Shown: positions 1 to 5,392, numbered from the stretch's first letter. The stretch is 5,763 nt of DNA from Rhodospirillales bacterium (GCA_028866445.1 JAGWIE010000104.1:1-5763), one strand, 5' to 3'. Made by a program: numbers and translations. The notes: generated by a model not told the origin, from the letters alone.

Positions 1-60
1 GCCCTTAACGGGCAGAATTGCACCGTCCTTTTCCAGTTTCGCGCATGGGATACCGGACAT
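1..60 (-). CDS. Possible N-terminus of a divergent gene, cut by the window edge
   Basis: On the minus strand an ATG at 60-58 opens a frame that stays open to the left edge (20 codons, beginning MSGIPCAKLEKDG). I do not recognise the peptide. The only ribosome-site-like bases upstream are a weak GGCGG a few bases before the ATG. If real, the gene is divergent from the helicase and the two starts are only 15 to 42 bases apart, leaving little room for separate promoters. A plus-strand frame (1-63, ending in TGA at 61-63) is equally open and could instead be the end of an upstream gene. Sixty bases cannot decide between them. Confidence 0.22.
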   Translation of the reverse strand, partial: MSGIPCAKLEKDGAILPVKG

Positions 61-83
61 TGACCGCCAAGGGGTATGCTCTT

Positions 84-93
84 GGCGGCGGAG
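84..93 (+). promoter_or_regulatory. Ribosome binding site deciding the helicase start
   Basis: The purine-rich run GGCGGCGGAG ends 9 bases before the GTG at 103, which is a normal spacing. The two in-frame ATGs upstream fit worse. ATG 76 has AAGGGG only one base before it, and ATG 94 directly abuts the GGAG. This favours GTG 103 as the start. Confidence 0.45.
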
Positions 94-102
94 ATGTTTG
101 TT

Positions 103-1341
103 GTGAGTGATTTGACGTTTGAGAATTTTGGTTTTGCCTCCACCATCGTAGGCGCGCTGAAGGCCGCCGGGTTCGTGAAACCCACGCCGATTCAGGAAAG
201 AGCCATCCCGCACGGCCTTCAGGGCAAGGATGTTCTGGGCATCGCCCAGACCGGCACGGGCAAAACCGCCGCGTTCTCCCTGCCCATGCTGCAAGCCTTC
301 GCGACCGAGAAGCTGCACAGCCGCCGTTTCTCCACCCGCGCCCTGGTGCTGGCCCCCACGCGTGAGCTGGCGGTGCAGATCGAGCAGGAGATTAAGAAAT
401 TCGGCGCCGGGCTTGGCCTGCGCACCGTGCTGGTGGTGGGCGGTGTGAGCCGTTACAGCCAGGTGCAGCGCATGATGCGCGGCGCTGACATCGTGGTGGG
501 ATGCCCTGGCCGCGTGGTGGATCTGATGAACACCCGCGAGCTGATTATCGACCAGTGCCAGTTTTTCGTGCTGGACGAAGCAGACCGTATGCTGGATCTC
601 GGCTTCATGCCGGATATCCGCAAGGTGGTGAACGCTCTGCCCAGCCGCCGTCAGTCGGCTTTGTTCTCCGCCACCATGCCGGCGGAAATTGCCAAGCTCG
701 CCAACGGTCTTCTGCGCGATCCAATTCGGGTGGAGATTGAGGCGGCTTCCTCCACGCCACGGAAGATCGACCAGAGCGTCTATTTCGCTGAAGGTCCGGA
801 AAAACGGAACCTGCTGGTGAAGCTGCTGCACCAGCCTGATTTCGCCAGAACCATCGTGTTCACCCGCACCAAGCGCGGGGCAGACCGTGTGGCGATGATG
901 CTGAACAGCTCCAAAATTTCCGCCGCGGCTTTGCATGGCAATCTCAGCCAGAACCAGCGCCAGCGGGCGCTGGATGCGTTCAAGGCCGGTGAAGTGCGGG
1001 CTTTGGTGGCAACCGATATTGCCGCGCGCGGGATCGATGTGAGCGCGGTTTCCCACGTTATCAATTTCGAGCTGCCGAATGAGCCGGAAAGCTACGTGCA
1101 CCGCATTGGCCGCACCGCACGCAACGGCGCGGATGGCATGGCCGTGGCGTTCTGCGATGCGACGGAGCTGCCCTACCTGAACCAGATCGAGAAGCTGACC
1201 GGCGTTAAGATGAATGTGGCCGGCGGCGAGCGGCCAAGGCAGGCCATGCCAGTGAAAAAACCGGCGCGTCACCCGGATATGCAGGTCCGCAAGGTCAAGC
1301 CCCAGCGCCCGCAATATCAGGAAAGACGAAAAGTTGCGTAA
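103..1341 (+). CDS. rhlE: DEAD-box ATP-dependent RNA helicase, RhlE type
   Basis: This is an ATP-dependent RNA helicase of superfamily 2 that unwinds short RNA duplexes; family members act in the cytoplasm in ribosome assembly and mRNA turnover. Counting from GTG 103 (412 residues), all core motifs are present in order: the Q motif (GF..PTPIQ), motif I AQTGTGKT (48-55), PTRELA (85-90), DEAD (158-161), SAT (189-191), the IVFTRTK strand, ATDIAARGID, and HRIGRTAR (333-340). A short basic Lys/Arg/Pro-rich tail follows, as in RhlE-type proteins, and probably adds RNA affinity. Motif Ib reads CPGR where most relatives have TPGR. The start is uncertain: ATG 76 or ATG 94 would add 9 or 3 residues, but GTG 103 has the best-spaced ribosome site and gives a family-like N-terminus (M/V-SDLTFENFGF). 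The helicase class is certain; the RhlE subgroup is inferred from overall pattern. Confidence 0.93.
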   Translation: MSDLTFENFGFASTIVGALKAAGFVKPTPIQERAIPHGLQGKDVLGIAQTGTGKTAAFSLPMLQAFATEKLHSRRFSTRALVLAPTRELAVQIEQEIKKFGAGLGLRTVLVVGGVSRYSQVQRMMRGADIVVGCPGRVVDLMNTRELIIDQCQFFVLDEADRMLDLGFMPDIRKVVNALPSRRQSALFSATMPAEIAKLANGLLRDPIRVEIEAASSTPRKIDQSVYFAEGPEKRNLLVKLLHQPDFARTIVFTRTKRGADRVAMMLNSSKISAAALHGNLSQNQRQRALDAFKAGEVRALVATDIAARGIDVSAVSHVINFELPNEPESYVHRIGRTARNGADGMAVAFCDATELPYLNQIEKLTGVKMNVAGGERPRQAMPVKKPARHPDMQVRKVKPQRPQYQERRKVA

Positions 1342-1405
1342 AGCATGATTTCGATCATAGAATCTCTGAGTGCCGCTGCGTAATAAAATGCCGGTACTTA
1401 CCTTT

Positions 1406-1410
1406 GGGGG
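1406..1410 (+). promoter_or_regulatory. Ribosome binding site deciding the mtnP start
   Basis: GGGGG lies 7 bases before ATG 1418. The in-frame GTG 1370 and ATG 1388 have no comparable purine run, and the conserved part of the protein begins only after residue 7 of the shorter form. ATG 1418 is therefore preferred. Confidence 0.55.
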
Positions 1411-1417
1411 ATATAGA

Positions 1418-2302
1418 ATGAGCGAAACAAAAAAACCCGTCATCGGCATCATCGGCGGCTCAGGCTTTTATAATATAGATGGCCTGACAAATACGCAGTG
1501 GGCAAAAGTTGAAACCCCTTGGGGCGCCCCGTCGGACGAGTTTTTGCTGGGCGATTATGAGGGGTTAAGGGTCGTGTTTTTGCCCCGCCATGGGCGCGGG
1601 CATAAAAACTCCCCTGCGTCGCTTAACTATCGCGCCAATATCGATGGAATGAAGCGGCTGGGGGTTACGGATATTATCTCCCTCTCCGCTGTAGGGTCCT
1701 TAAAAGAGGAGCTGGCACCTGGTCATTTCGTGATCGTTGATCAGTTTATCGACCAGACCTACGCCCGCGAGAAAAGCTTTTTCGGCCCCGGCTGTGTCGC
1801 GCATGTTTCGATGGCGCATCCGGTTTGCGGGCGCTTGGGAGATGCGCTCGAGGAAAGCCTGAAGGCGCTGAGCCTGCCCTATACGCGCGGCGGCACCTAT
1901 CTGGTGATGGAAGGCCCGCAATTCTCGACGCTGGCGGAGAGCAATCTTTACCGCTCCTGGGGTTGCTCAGTTATCGGCATGACCAACATGCCGGAAGCCA
2001 AGCTCGCCCGCGAGGCGGAAATTGATTACGCCACCGTGGCAATGGTGACCGATTATGATTGCTGGCACGAGGACCATGACGCGGTCAGTGTGGACCAGGT
2101 GGTGAAAGTGCTGGCGAGCAACGCCGAGAATGCCCGCAGCCTGGTGAAAAACCTGCTGCCGCGCATCGCCGCGCCGCGCTCCGCCTGCCCTTATGGCTGC
2201 AATACGGCTCTCACCAACACCATGATCACTTCCAAGGAAGCGCTTGTTCCTGAAATGCTCCATAAGCTCGGGGCGGTCGCCGGGCGGATTCTGAAAGCTT
2301 AA
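1418..2302 (+). CDS. mtnP: S-methyl-5'-thioadenosine phosphorylase
   Basis: This enzyme cleaves 5'-methylthioadenosine with phosphate to adenine and 5-methylthioribose-1-phosphate. It clears the by-product of polyamine synthesis and feeds methionine and purine salvage in the cytoplasm. The 294-residue protein has the full PNP/MTAP family-2 layout: phosphate-loop IGIIGGSGFY (9-18), PWGAPSD, the phosphate-binding RHGR (57-60), NYRANI, SAVGSL, the substrate-pocket MEGPQFS (164-170), MTNMPEAKLAREAEI, and TDYDCW (211-216). The two aspartates in TDYDCW are the feature that selects 6-aminopurines (adenine) in MTAP; guanosine or inosine PNPs carry Asn there. Length matches the family. The start is ATG 1418, preceded by GGGGG; a longer GTG-1370 form adds 16 residues with no family similarity. 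No other methionine-salvage genes are in the window. The next gene begins 5 bases after the stop, suggesting a two-gene transcript. Confidence 0.93.
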   Translation: MSETKKPVIGIIGGSGFYNIDGLTNTQWAKVETPWGAPSDEFLLGDYEGLRVVFLPRHGRGHKNSPASLNYRANIDGMKRLGVTDIISLSAVGSLKEELAPGHFVIVDQFIDQTYAREKSFFGPGCVAHVSMAHPVCGRLGDALEESLKALSLPYTRGGTYLVMEGPQFSTLAESNLYRSWGCSVIGMTNMPEAKLAREAEIDYATVAMVTDYDCWHEDHDAVSVDQVVKVLASNAENARSLVKNLLPRIAAPRSACPYGCNTALTNTMITSKEALVPEMLHKLGAVAGRILKA

Positions 2303-2307
2303 GCTAG

Positions 2308-3042
2308 ATGTGTGGGTTTTGTGGCGGCGGGAGCATCTCCCGCCGCCAATTTATTTATGGCGGGTTGGTGACACCGCTGTCGATAGGAGCGGTACGCAAA
2401 GACGGGCTGGTGGAACCGGCGCTGCGCCTGCAACCCCAAACCGGGCCGCGCCGTGTTGCTGTCACGCTGGATGCCTGCCCCGGCCATTTTGACCCCCGCA
2501 TCGCCAATTTGCTGGTGGAACGCAACATTCCCGCCACCATCTTCATCACCGAAATGTGGATGCGCATGAATCCGGCCGGTCTGGCGTTCTTTCTCAAACA
2601 TCCGCAAATCTTCACGCTGGAAAATCATGGCGCGCGGCATTTGCCGCCGGTGCTGGGGGCGCAGCGCGTTTACGGGCTGGAGGTGGCGGGAAGCTGGCCG
2701 GCAATTGTCTCGGAAATCGCTGGCGGGGCGGAAGCAATTTACAAAGCAACAGGCCGGCACCCGGTTTGGTACCGGGGCGCTGCCGGGCTTTATACGCCGT
2801 CTGTTATACCGCAAATTGAGGCGCTGGGCGTGCGCGTGGCGGGCTACTCCCTGATCTCGGATGCTGGTGCCTCCCTCCCGGCGGAAATAGTCGCTGCCCG
2901 GATCAAGGCGGCGCGGGATGGCGATGTTATCGAAGGGCATATCAACCAGCCGAAACGTTCCAGCGGGGCTGGCATCGCCGCCGGGCTGGCGGCCCTGCAA
3001 GACGCTGGCGTGCAATTTGAGAGCCTAGGCGACGCAGCTTGA
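2308..3042 (+). CDS. Tat-exported polysaccharide deacetylase-like protein (NodB fold)
   Basis: Probably a metal-dependent carbohydrate deacetylase (CE4/NodB homology) acting outside the cytoplasm; its substrate is unknown. The 244-residue protein opens with a cysteine-containing leader (MCGFC) and a twin-arginine signal, SRRQF at 11-15, followed by a short hydrophobic stretch, so it is likely exported folded by Tat. The catalytic domain shows TLDACPG (53-59; Asp55 as the presumed catalytic base), a metal-binding pair H107-GAR-H111, Arg156 in WYRGAAGLY (the usual RxPY position), Asp185, and EGH (209-211) with His211 in the last motif. The classic TFDD is replaced by LDACPG, so the second Asp of the canonical pair is missing, as in a variant subgroup of this family. 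The start is ATG 2308; it has little ribosome-site sequence, but the Tat motif needs it and it lies 5 bases after the mtnP stop, fitting translational coupling. No clear terminator follows. Confidence 0.8.
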   Translation: MCGFCGGGSISRRQFIYGGLVTPLSIGAVRKDGLVEPALRLQPQTGPRRVAVTLDACPGHFDPRIANLLVERNIPATIFITEMWMRMNPAGLAFFLKHPQIFTLENHGARHLPPVLGAQRVYGLEVAGSWPAIVSEIAGGAEAIYKATGRHPVWYRGAAGLYTPSVIPQIEALGVRVAGYSLISDAGASLPAEIVAARIKAARDGDVIEGHINQPKRSSGAGIAAGLAALQDAGVQFESLGDAA

Positions 3043-3240
3043 GGTGGTAAATAATACAACCATTGGTAGAAAAAATGATACAAAATTCTATTTTTTAAGT
3101 TATGTTATTTTGTTTTCATAAAATAAAACAAACAGAAAGCATAAAAAACAGAATATTAGGTATTTAGTTCATTCTTTTTGATTAATGCAGCGTTAGTCAA
3201 AAATAGATACACACCTTGCAGTTGTTAGCGAGGTGCACCC
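3043..3240. promoter_or_regulatory. AT-rich leader/promoter region before the Hint gene
   Basis: This non-coding spacer is very AT-rich: in 3061-3180 only 24 of 120 bases are G or C by direct count, unlike the flanking genes. It ends in a good ribosome site, GAGGTG at 3230-3235, 5 bases before ATG 3241. A possible promoter is TTGATT (3178-3183) with poor -10-like bases near 3201-3209; the match is weak. The upstream A and T tracts could act as an UP element or as a target for an AT-binding nucleoid protein. It also contains an inverted repeat, listed separately. Confidence 0.5.
3085..3154. repeat. Imperfect inverted repeat in the AT-rich leader
   Basis: The outer arms 3085-3096 (ATTCTATTTTTT) and 3143-3154 (AAAAAACAGAAT) pair with one mismatch. 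ATG 3102-3104 pairs with CAT 3140-3142. An inner stem TTATTTT (3105-3111) pairs perfectly with AAAATAA (3120-3126) around an 8-base loop. In DNA this could extrude as a cruciform. As RNA it would be a weak A-U hairpin. Some pairing is expected by chance in such AT-rich DNA. Confidence 0.4.
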
Positions 3241-4332
3241 ATGAGCGATCTAGATAATCCCAATCAATTTCCCGGCGGCGACTGGCAGCATGGTGGCCCA
3301 GGCGGTGACGATGATGGCCAAGGCTGGGGTAACGGCGATGACCATGACCATGGTCACGGTCATCAACCCGGTAATCCCAGTGAAGTTCTCTATGCGTACA
3401 ATATCAACCCGTTGGGCGGGCAGCCGGGGGCGGATAACAACGATTATGTGCTCACCAGCCCATTCCCCATCCGCCCGCAAACGGTCGTCTCGCCGAACAG
3501 CTCACCGGTGCTTTCAGGCGGCGAGCATTTTAAAATCGTCGGGCAGAACGATATCCAGACCTATATCGGCACCGCGACGGATGAAAAAACCGGCACAGTG
3601 CTGGGCTTCATTTTTGAAGATTCGACCACGGGAAACTACTTCCTGTTTTCCAAAAACCCGTCTCTTTGGTCCGGCACACAGCTCGACCTTCATGTCTCCA
3701 CCGGCCCCAACGACCCGCATGATACCAATTGGAACCTGCATAACGGCACGCCGGCTTGCTATTGCTTCCTGGCGGGCACAGCGGTGATGACGCCGGATGG
3801 CGAGGTTGCGGTGGAAACATTGAAAACTGGCGATATGGTGGTGCTGGCCGATGGCCGCGTGGCACCCGTTAGCTGGCTTGGTGTGCAAACCATTTCCACC
3901 CGGTTCGCGGACCCGCTGCGGGTGCTGCCTGTGCGAATCGCGGCCGGGGCATTGGCCGATGGCTTGCCGAAGCGCGACCTGCTGATATCACCTGACCACG
4001 CTATTCTGCTGGAGGGCGTGCTGGTGCAGGCAGGTGCCATGGTGAACGGGCTTTCGGTCACGCGCGAACGCGCAATGCCGGAGATCTTCCGGTATTACCA
4101 TGTCGAGGTGGCTGACCATTCCTGCATCCTCGCGGAAGGTGTGGCAGCGGAAACCTTTGTCGATAATGTAAGCCGGATGGCGTTCGACAATTGGCAGGAG
4201 CGTGAGGCACCACCTGCCATCGAGGAAATGAGCCTGCCGCGCGTTAAATCCGCCCGCCAATTGCCGTCGGCCATGCGGGAATTACTGACGGCGCGGGCGG
4301 CAAACCGCCCTCAGGTCAGCGCGGCGGCATAA
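3241..4332 (+). CDS. Hint (Hedgehog/intein-like) domain protein with Gly/Asp/His-rich N-terminus
   Basis: A 363-residue protein of unknown role with three visible parts. Residues about 11-47 are low-complexity Gly/Asp/His/Pro with HDHGHGH at 35-41, possibly metal-binding. Residues about 48-170 are an unrecognised region rich in Thr, Ser, Asn and Gly, probably beta-structured. From residue 173 a Hint domain of the 'Hint_2' kind begins: C-Y-C-F-L-A-G-T with Cys175 as the likely nucleophile, then D-G-E-V-A-V-E-T-L-K-T-G-D, SPDHAIL with His253 as the probable block-B histidine, and the family ending HVEVADHSC..AEG..AETFVDN. There is no HNC/HNS intein end or second extein, so it is Hedgehog-like rather than a splicing intein. 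Self-cleavage before Cys175 is inferred, not shown. No Sec or Tat signal is visible; secretion, if any, would be by another route. A good ribosome site precedes ATG 3241 and a strong terminator follows, so the gene is probably monocistronic. Confidence 0.82.
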   Translation: MSDLDNPNQFPGGDWQHGGPGGDDDGQGWGNGDDHDHGHGHQPGNPSEVLYAYNINPLGGQPGADNNDYVLTSPFPIRPQTVVSPNSSPVLSGGEHFKIVGQNDIQTYIGTATDEKTGTVLGFIFEDSTTGNYFLFSKNPSLWSGTQLDLHVSTGPNDPHDTNWNLHNGTPACYCFLAGTAVMTPDGEVAVETLKTGDMVVLADGRVAPVSWLGVQTISTRFADPLRVLPVRIAAGALADGLPKRDLLISPDHAILLEGVLVQAGAMVNGLSVTRERAMPEIFRYYHVEVADHSCILAEGVAAETFVDNVSRMAFDNWQEREAPPAIEEMSLPRVKSARQLPSAMRELLTARAANRPQVSAAA

Positions 4333-4347
4333 GTTTTCGGCTTAACC

Positions 4348-4380
4348 AAAAGGCGGTTCCGCTATGGGGCCGCCTTTTTT
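4348..4380 (+). terminator. Rho-independent terminator of the Hint gene
   Basis: The stem AAAAGGCGGTTCC (4348-4360) pairs with GGGGCCGCCTTTT (4366-4378) around the 5-base loop GCTAT; two of the 13 pairs are G-T. A T-run continues to 4380. It begins 15 bases after the stop codon at 4332. Confidence 0.88.
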
Positions 4381-4464
4381 GTGTCTGCGAAGGCCGCCAA
4401 AATGCGGCATGTTTTCTGGCAAGAGGCTCTTGCAGGCGTGGCAACAACAGGCTACCTACCGCGC

Positions 4465-4470
4465 CATAAT
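4465..4470 (+). promoter_or_regulatory. Possible -10 box for the tRNA pair
   Basis: CATAAT matches TATAAT at 5 of 6 positions and lies 10 bases before the tRNA-Thr 5' end. No convincing -35 box is visible at the right distance (bases around 4441-4447). The alternative TTGCAG at 4430-4435 lacks a good partner. This is weak. Confidence 0.25.
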
Positions 4471-4480
4471 CGCCGGTTTC

Positions 4481-4555
4481 GCTGTCATAGCTCAGGGGTA
4501 GAGCACTTCATTGGTAATGAAGAGGTCCTGGGTTCAATTCCCAGTGACAGCACCA
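4481..4555 (+). tRNA. tRNA-Thr (anticodon GGT)
   Basis: A complete cloverleaf can be folded by hand. The acceptor GCTGTCA (4481-4487) pairs with TGACAGC (4545-4551). The D stem is GCTC/GAGC. The anticodon stem CTTCA/TGAAG surrounds loop TTGGTAA with anticodon GGT at 4513-4515, which reads ACC and ACU. The T stem CTGGG/CCCAG surrounds TTCAATT. The discriminator A is at 4552 and CCA is encoded at 4553-4555. It is probably co-transcribed with the tRNA-Phe 48 bases downstream, since no terminator lies between them. Confidence 0.97.
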
Positions 4556-4603
4556 GCGAGCTTGCAACGGGTTGGCTAATGCTTTAGGCAGCCCTGACCA
4601 AGG

Positions 4604-4679
4604 GCCCAGATAGCTCAGTTGGTAGAGCATGCGACTGAAAATCGCAGTGTCGCTGGTTCGATTCCGGCTCTGGGCACCA
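4604..4679 (+). tRNA. tRNA-Phe (anticodon GAA)
   Basis: A complete 76-base cloverleaf. The acceptor GCCCAGA (4604-4610) pairs with TCTGGGC (4669-4675). The D stem is GCTC/GAGC. The anticodon stem TGCGA/TCGCA surrounds loop CTGAAAA with anticodon GAA at 4637-4639, which reads UUC and UUU. The T stem GCTGG/CCGGC has one G-T pair and surrounds TTCGATT. The discriminator A is at 4676 and CCA is encoded at 4677-4679. Confidence 0.97.
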
Positions 4680-4711
4680 TCCTTCTCCCCTTCACAAAAG
4701 TTTGAGAGAAT

Positions 4712-4727
4712 AAAAACCAAGGTTTTT
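4712..4727. repeat. Short perfect palindrome after the tRNA pair
   Basis: AAAAACCAAGGTTTTT is a perfect palindrome 33 bases after the tRNA-Phe end. As RNA it gives a short A-U-rich stem with a tiny loop followed by few U residues, so it is a poor terminator on its own. It could be a minor pause site or chance. Confidence 0.3.
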
Positions 4728-4762
4728 CCGGCCTGGTGGCATTGGTGAAATCGCTTTTCTCT

Positions 4763-4804
4763 AAAAAACCTTTTCATTCCGGCACATGAAGGCTGGTTTT
4801 TTTT
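4763..4804 (+). terminator. Probable terminator of the tRNA pair
   Basis: AAAAAACC (4763-4770) pairs with GGTTTTTT (4795-4802). Inside it TTCAT (4773-4777) pairs with ATGAA (4786-4790) around the loop TCCGGCAC, with a small internal loop (TT opposite GGCT). The run of T reaches 4804. The A-tract on the other side gives it some bidirectional character. The stem is not GC-rich, so it would be a moderate terminator. It separates the tRNA transcript from the HU gene. Confidence 0.5.
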
Positions 4805-4931
4805 GCAGGCCAAGGCTAGACATTTGGCATCCAGCCTGCGGAAATAACAAAGTCCAGAGGTTTGAGCAGAGGAATCTTCGGTCAAAAGGTTAAATCAGGC
4901 CAGGCCGAGCTAACAGGAAGAGGCTTTAGAA

Positions 4932-5201
4932 ATGTCAAAAGCGTTTATTGCTGAGATTATCCAGGGTTCGGCGGAAATCACCGGTGTTGCCGCCAACCGC
5001 GCCGCGAGCGACCTGATTGAGGCGATCGTTAAGGAAATGAAGAAGAACGGCAAGTTCACCCTGCCGAGCTTCGGCACCTTCACCGTTCGCAAAACCAAGG
5101 CCCGCAAGGGCGTTAACCCGCGTACGGGCGAAGAGATTAAGGTGAAGGCCGGCAAGACCGTGCGCTTCAAAGCCTCTCCTTCATTGAAGAAGATGGTGTA
5201 A
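4932..5201 (+). CDS. HU-family nucleoid DNA-binding protein
   Basis: A small histone-like protein that binds and bends DNA as a dimer and shapes the nucleoid. The length of 89 residues is typical. The N-terminal two-helix part (about 1-40) is followed by the conserved LPSFGTFTV turn (44-52). The DNA-embracing arm contains NPRTGEEI (62-69), with Pro63 as the intercalating residue, and the C-terminal helix follows (about 81-89). The protein is rich in Lys. HU and IHF subunits share this fold; the alternative is an IHF-like paralogue, but the arm sequence and length favour HU. ATG 4932 follows the ribosome site AGGAAGAGG (4915-4923) at 8 bases. The 127 bases upstream of the gene (4805-4931) presumably hold its promoter, but I see no convincing -35/-10 pair. 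It stands alone, convergent with parE. Confidence 0.93.
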   Translation: MSKAFIAEIIQGSAEITGVAANRAASDLIEAIVKEMKKNGKFTLPSFGTFTVRKTKARKGVNPRTGEEIKVKAGKTVRFKASPSLKKMV

Positions 5202-5217
5202 TCCTTTTACGTTCAGC

Positions 5218-5280
5218 TTAGAGCGCGATGACCTGAGGCTGCTCATTTTATGAGCGCGCCTGAAGTCTGAATCGCCCTCT
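5218..5280. repeat. REP-like palindromic element 1
   Basis: The outer arms AGAGCGCGAT (5220-5229) and ATCGCCCTCT (5271-5280) pair at 9 of 10 positions. The centre GCTCAT (5241-5246) / ATGAGC (5250-5255) is a perfect 6-bp stem with loop TTT. Between these the pairing is imperfect (for example AGGC 5236-5239 with GCCT 5258-5261). It begins shortly after the HU stop. Its reverse complement resembles element 2. Confidence 0.6.
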
Positions 5281-5290
5281 ACTTATGAAT

Positions 5291-5354
5291 TTAGAGTCGG
5301 ATTCAGATTTTAGAGCGGATCACGCCCGTGATTCGATCTAAAATCATCCGGCTC
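5291..5354. repeat. REP-like palindromic element 2
   Basis: A long hairpin. GAGTCGGAT (5294-5302) pairs with ATCCGGCTC (5346-5354) including one T-G pair. After a 3-base bulge, 5306-5323 pairs with 5328-5345 around loop GCCC; that 18-position stem has one mismatch (G5315/A5336) and one G-T pair. It begins TTAGAG like element 1. It lacks a terminal T-run, so it is not itself a classical terminator. It probably belongs to a dispersed intergenic family. Confidence 0.65.
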
Positions 5355-5359
5355 GAAGA

Positions 5360-5392
5360 AAAGGCCCTGACCCACATCAGGGCCTTTCTTTT
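5360..5392. terminator. Bidirectional terminator between HU and parE
   Basis: A perfect 11-bp stem, AAAGGCCCTGA (5360-5370) with TCAGGGCCTTT (5377-5387), has the 6-base loop CCCACA. On the plus strand a T-rich tail (CTTTTT) follows. On the minus strand the tail is TTTTCTTC, directly after the parE stop. It can serve both convergent genes. Confidence 0.85.

Noticed and set aside
1345..1358. ATGAT-TTCG-ATCAT hairpin after the helicase as a terminator
   Set aside because: The stem is only 5 A/T-rich base pairs and no T-run follows, so it would not end transcription reliably.
2299..3015. Long minus-strand open frame (238 codons) opposite the deacetylase gene
   Set aside because: It is rich in Arg/His/Pro with no recognisable motif, and the plus strand carries all NodB motifs and a Tat signal in order; GC-rich genes often leave an open antisense frame.
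3290..3787. Plus-strand open frame of 165 codons within the Hint gene in another frame
   Set aside because: It is a shadow frame with Met/Thr-rich and Arg/Ser-rich low-complexity translation; the Hint frame has the ribosome site and the conserved domain.
3757..4332. A splicing intein inside a host protein
   Set aside because: There is no C-terminal HNC/HNS splice junction and no second extein; the protein ends shortly after the Hint domain, so splicing is not possible, only cleavage.
4381..4587. Plus-strand open frame of 68 codons containing SSGVEHFIGNEEVLGSIPSDST
   Set aside because: It reads straight through the tRNA-Thr gene; the peptide is a common artefact of tRNA translation and there is no ribosome site.
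4481..4679. tRNA genes as an integration site for a mobile element
   Set aside because: No integrase and no repeated tRNA 3' end are visible nearby; the following gene is a housekeeping HU gene.
4508..4885. Minus-strand open frame of 125 codons containing SRNRTSDTAIFSRMLYQLSY
   Set aside because: It is the antisense translation of the tRNA-Phe and tRNA-Thr genes; this peptide pattern is a well-known false protein arising from tRNA loci.
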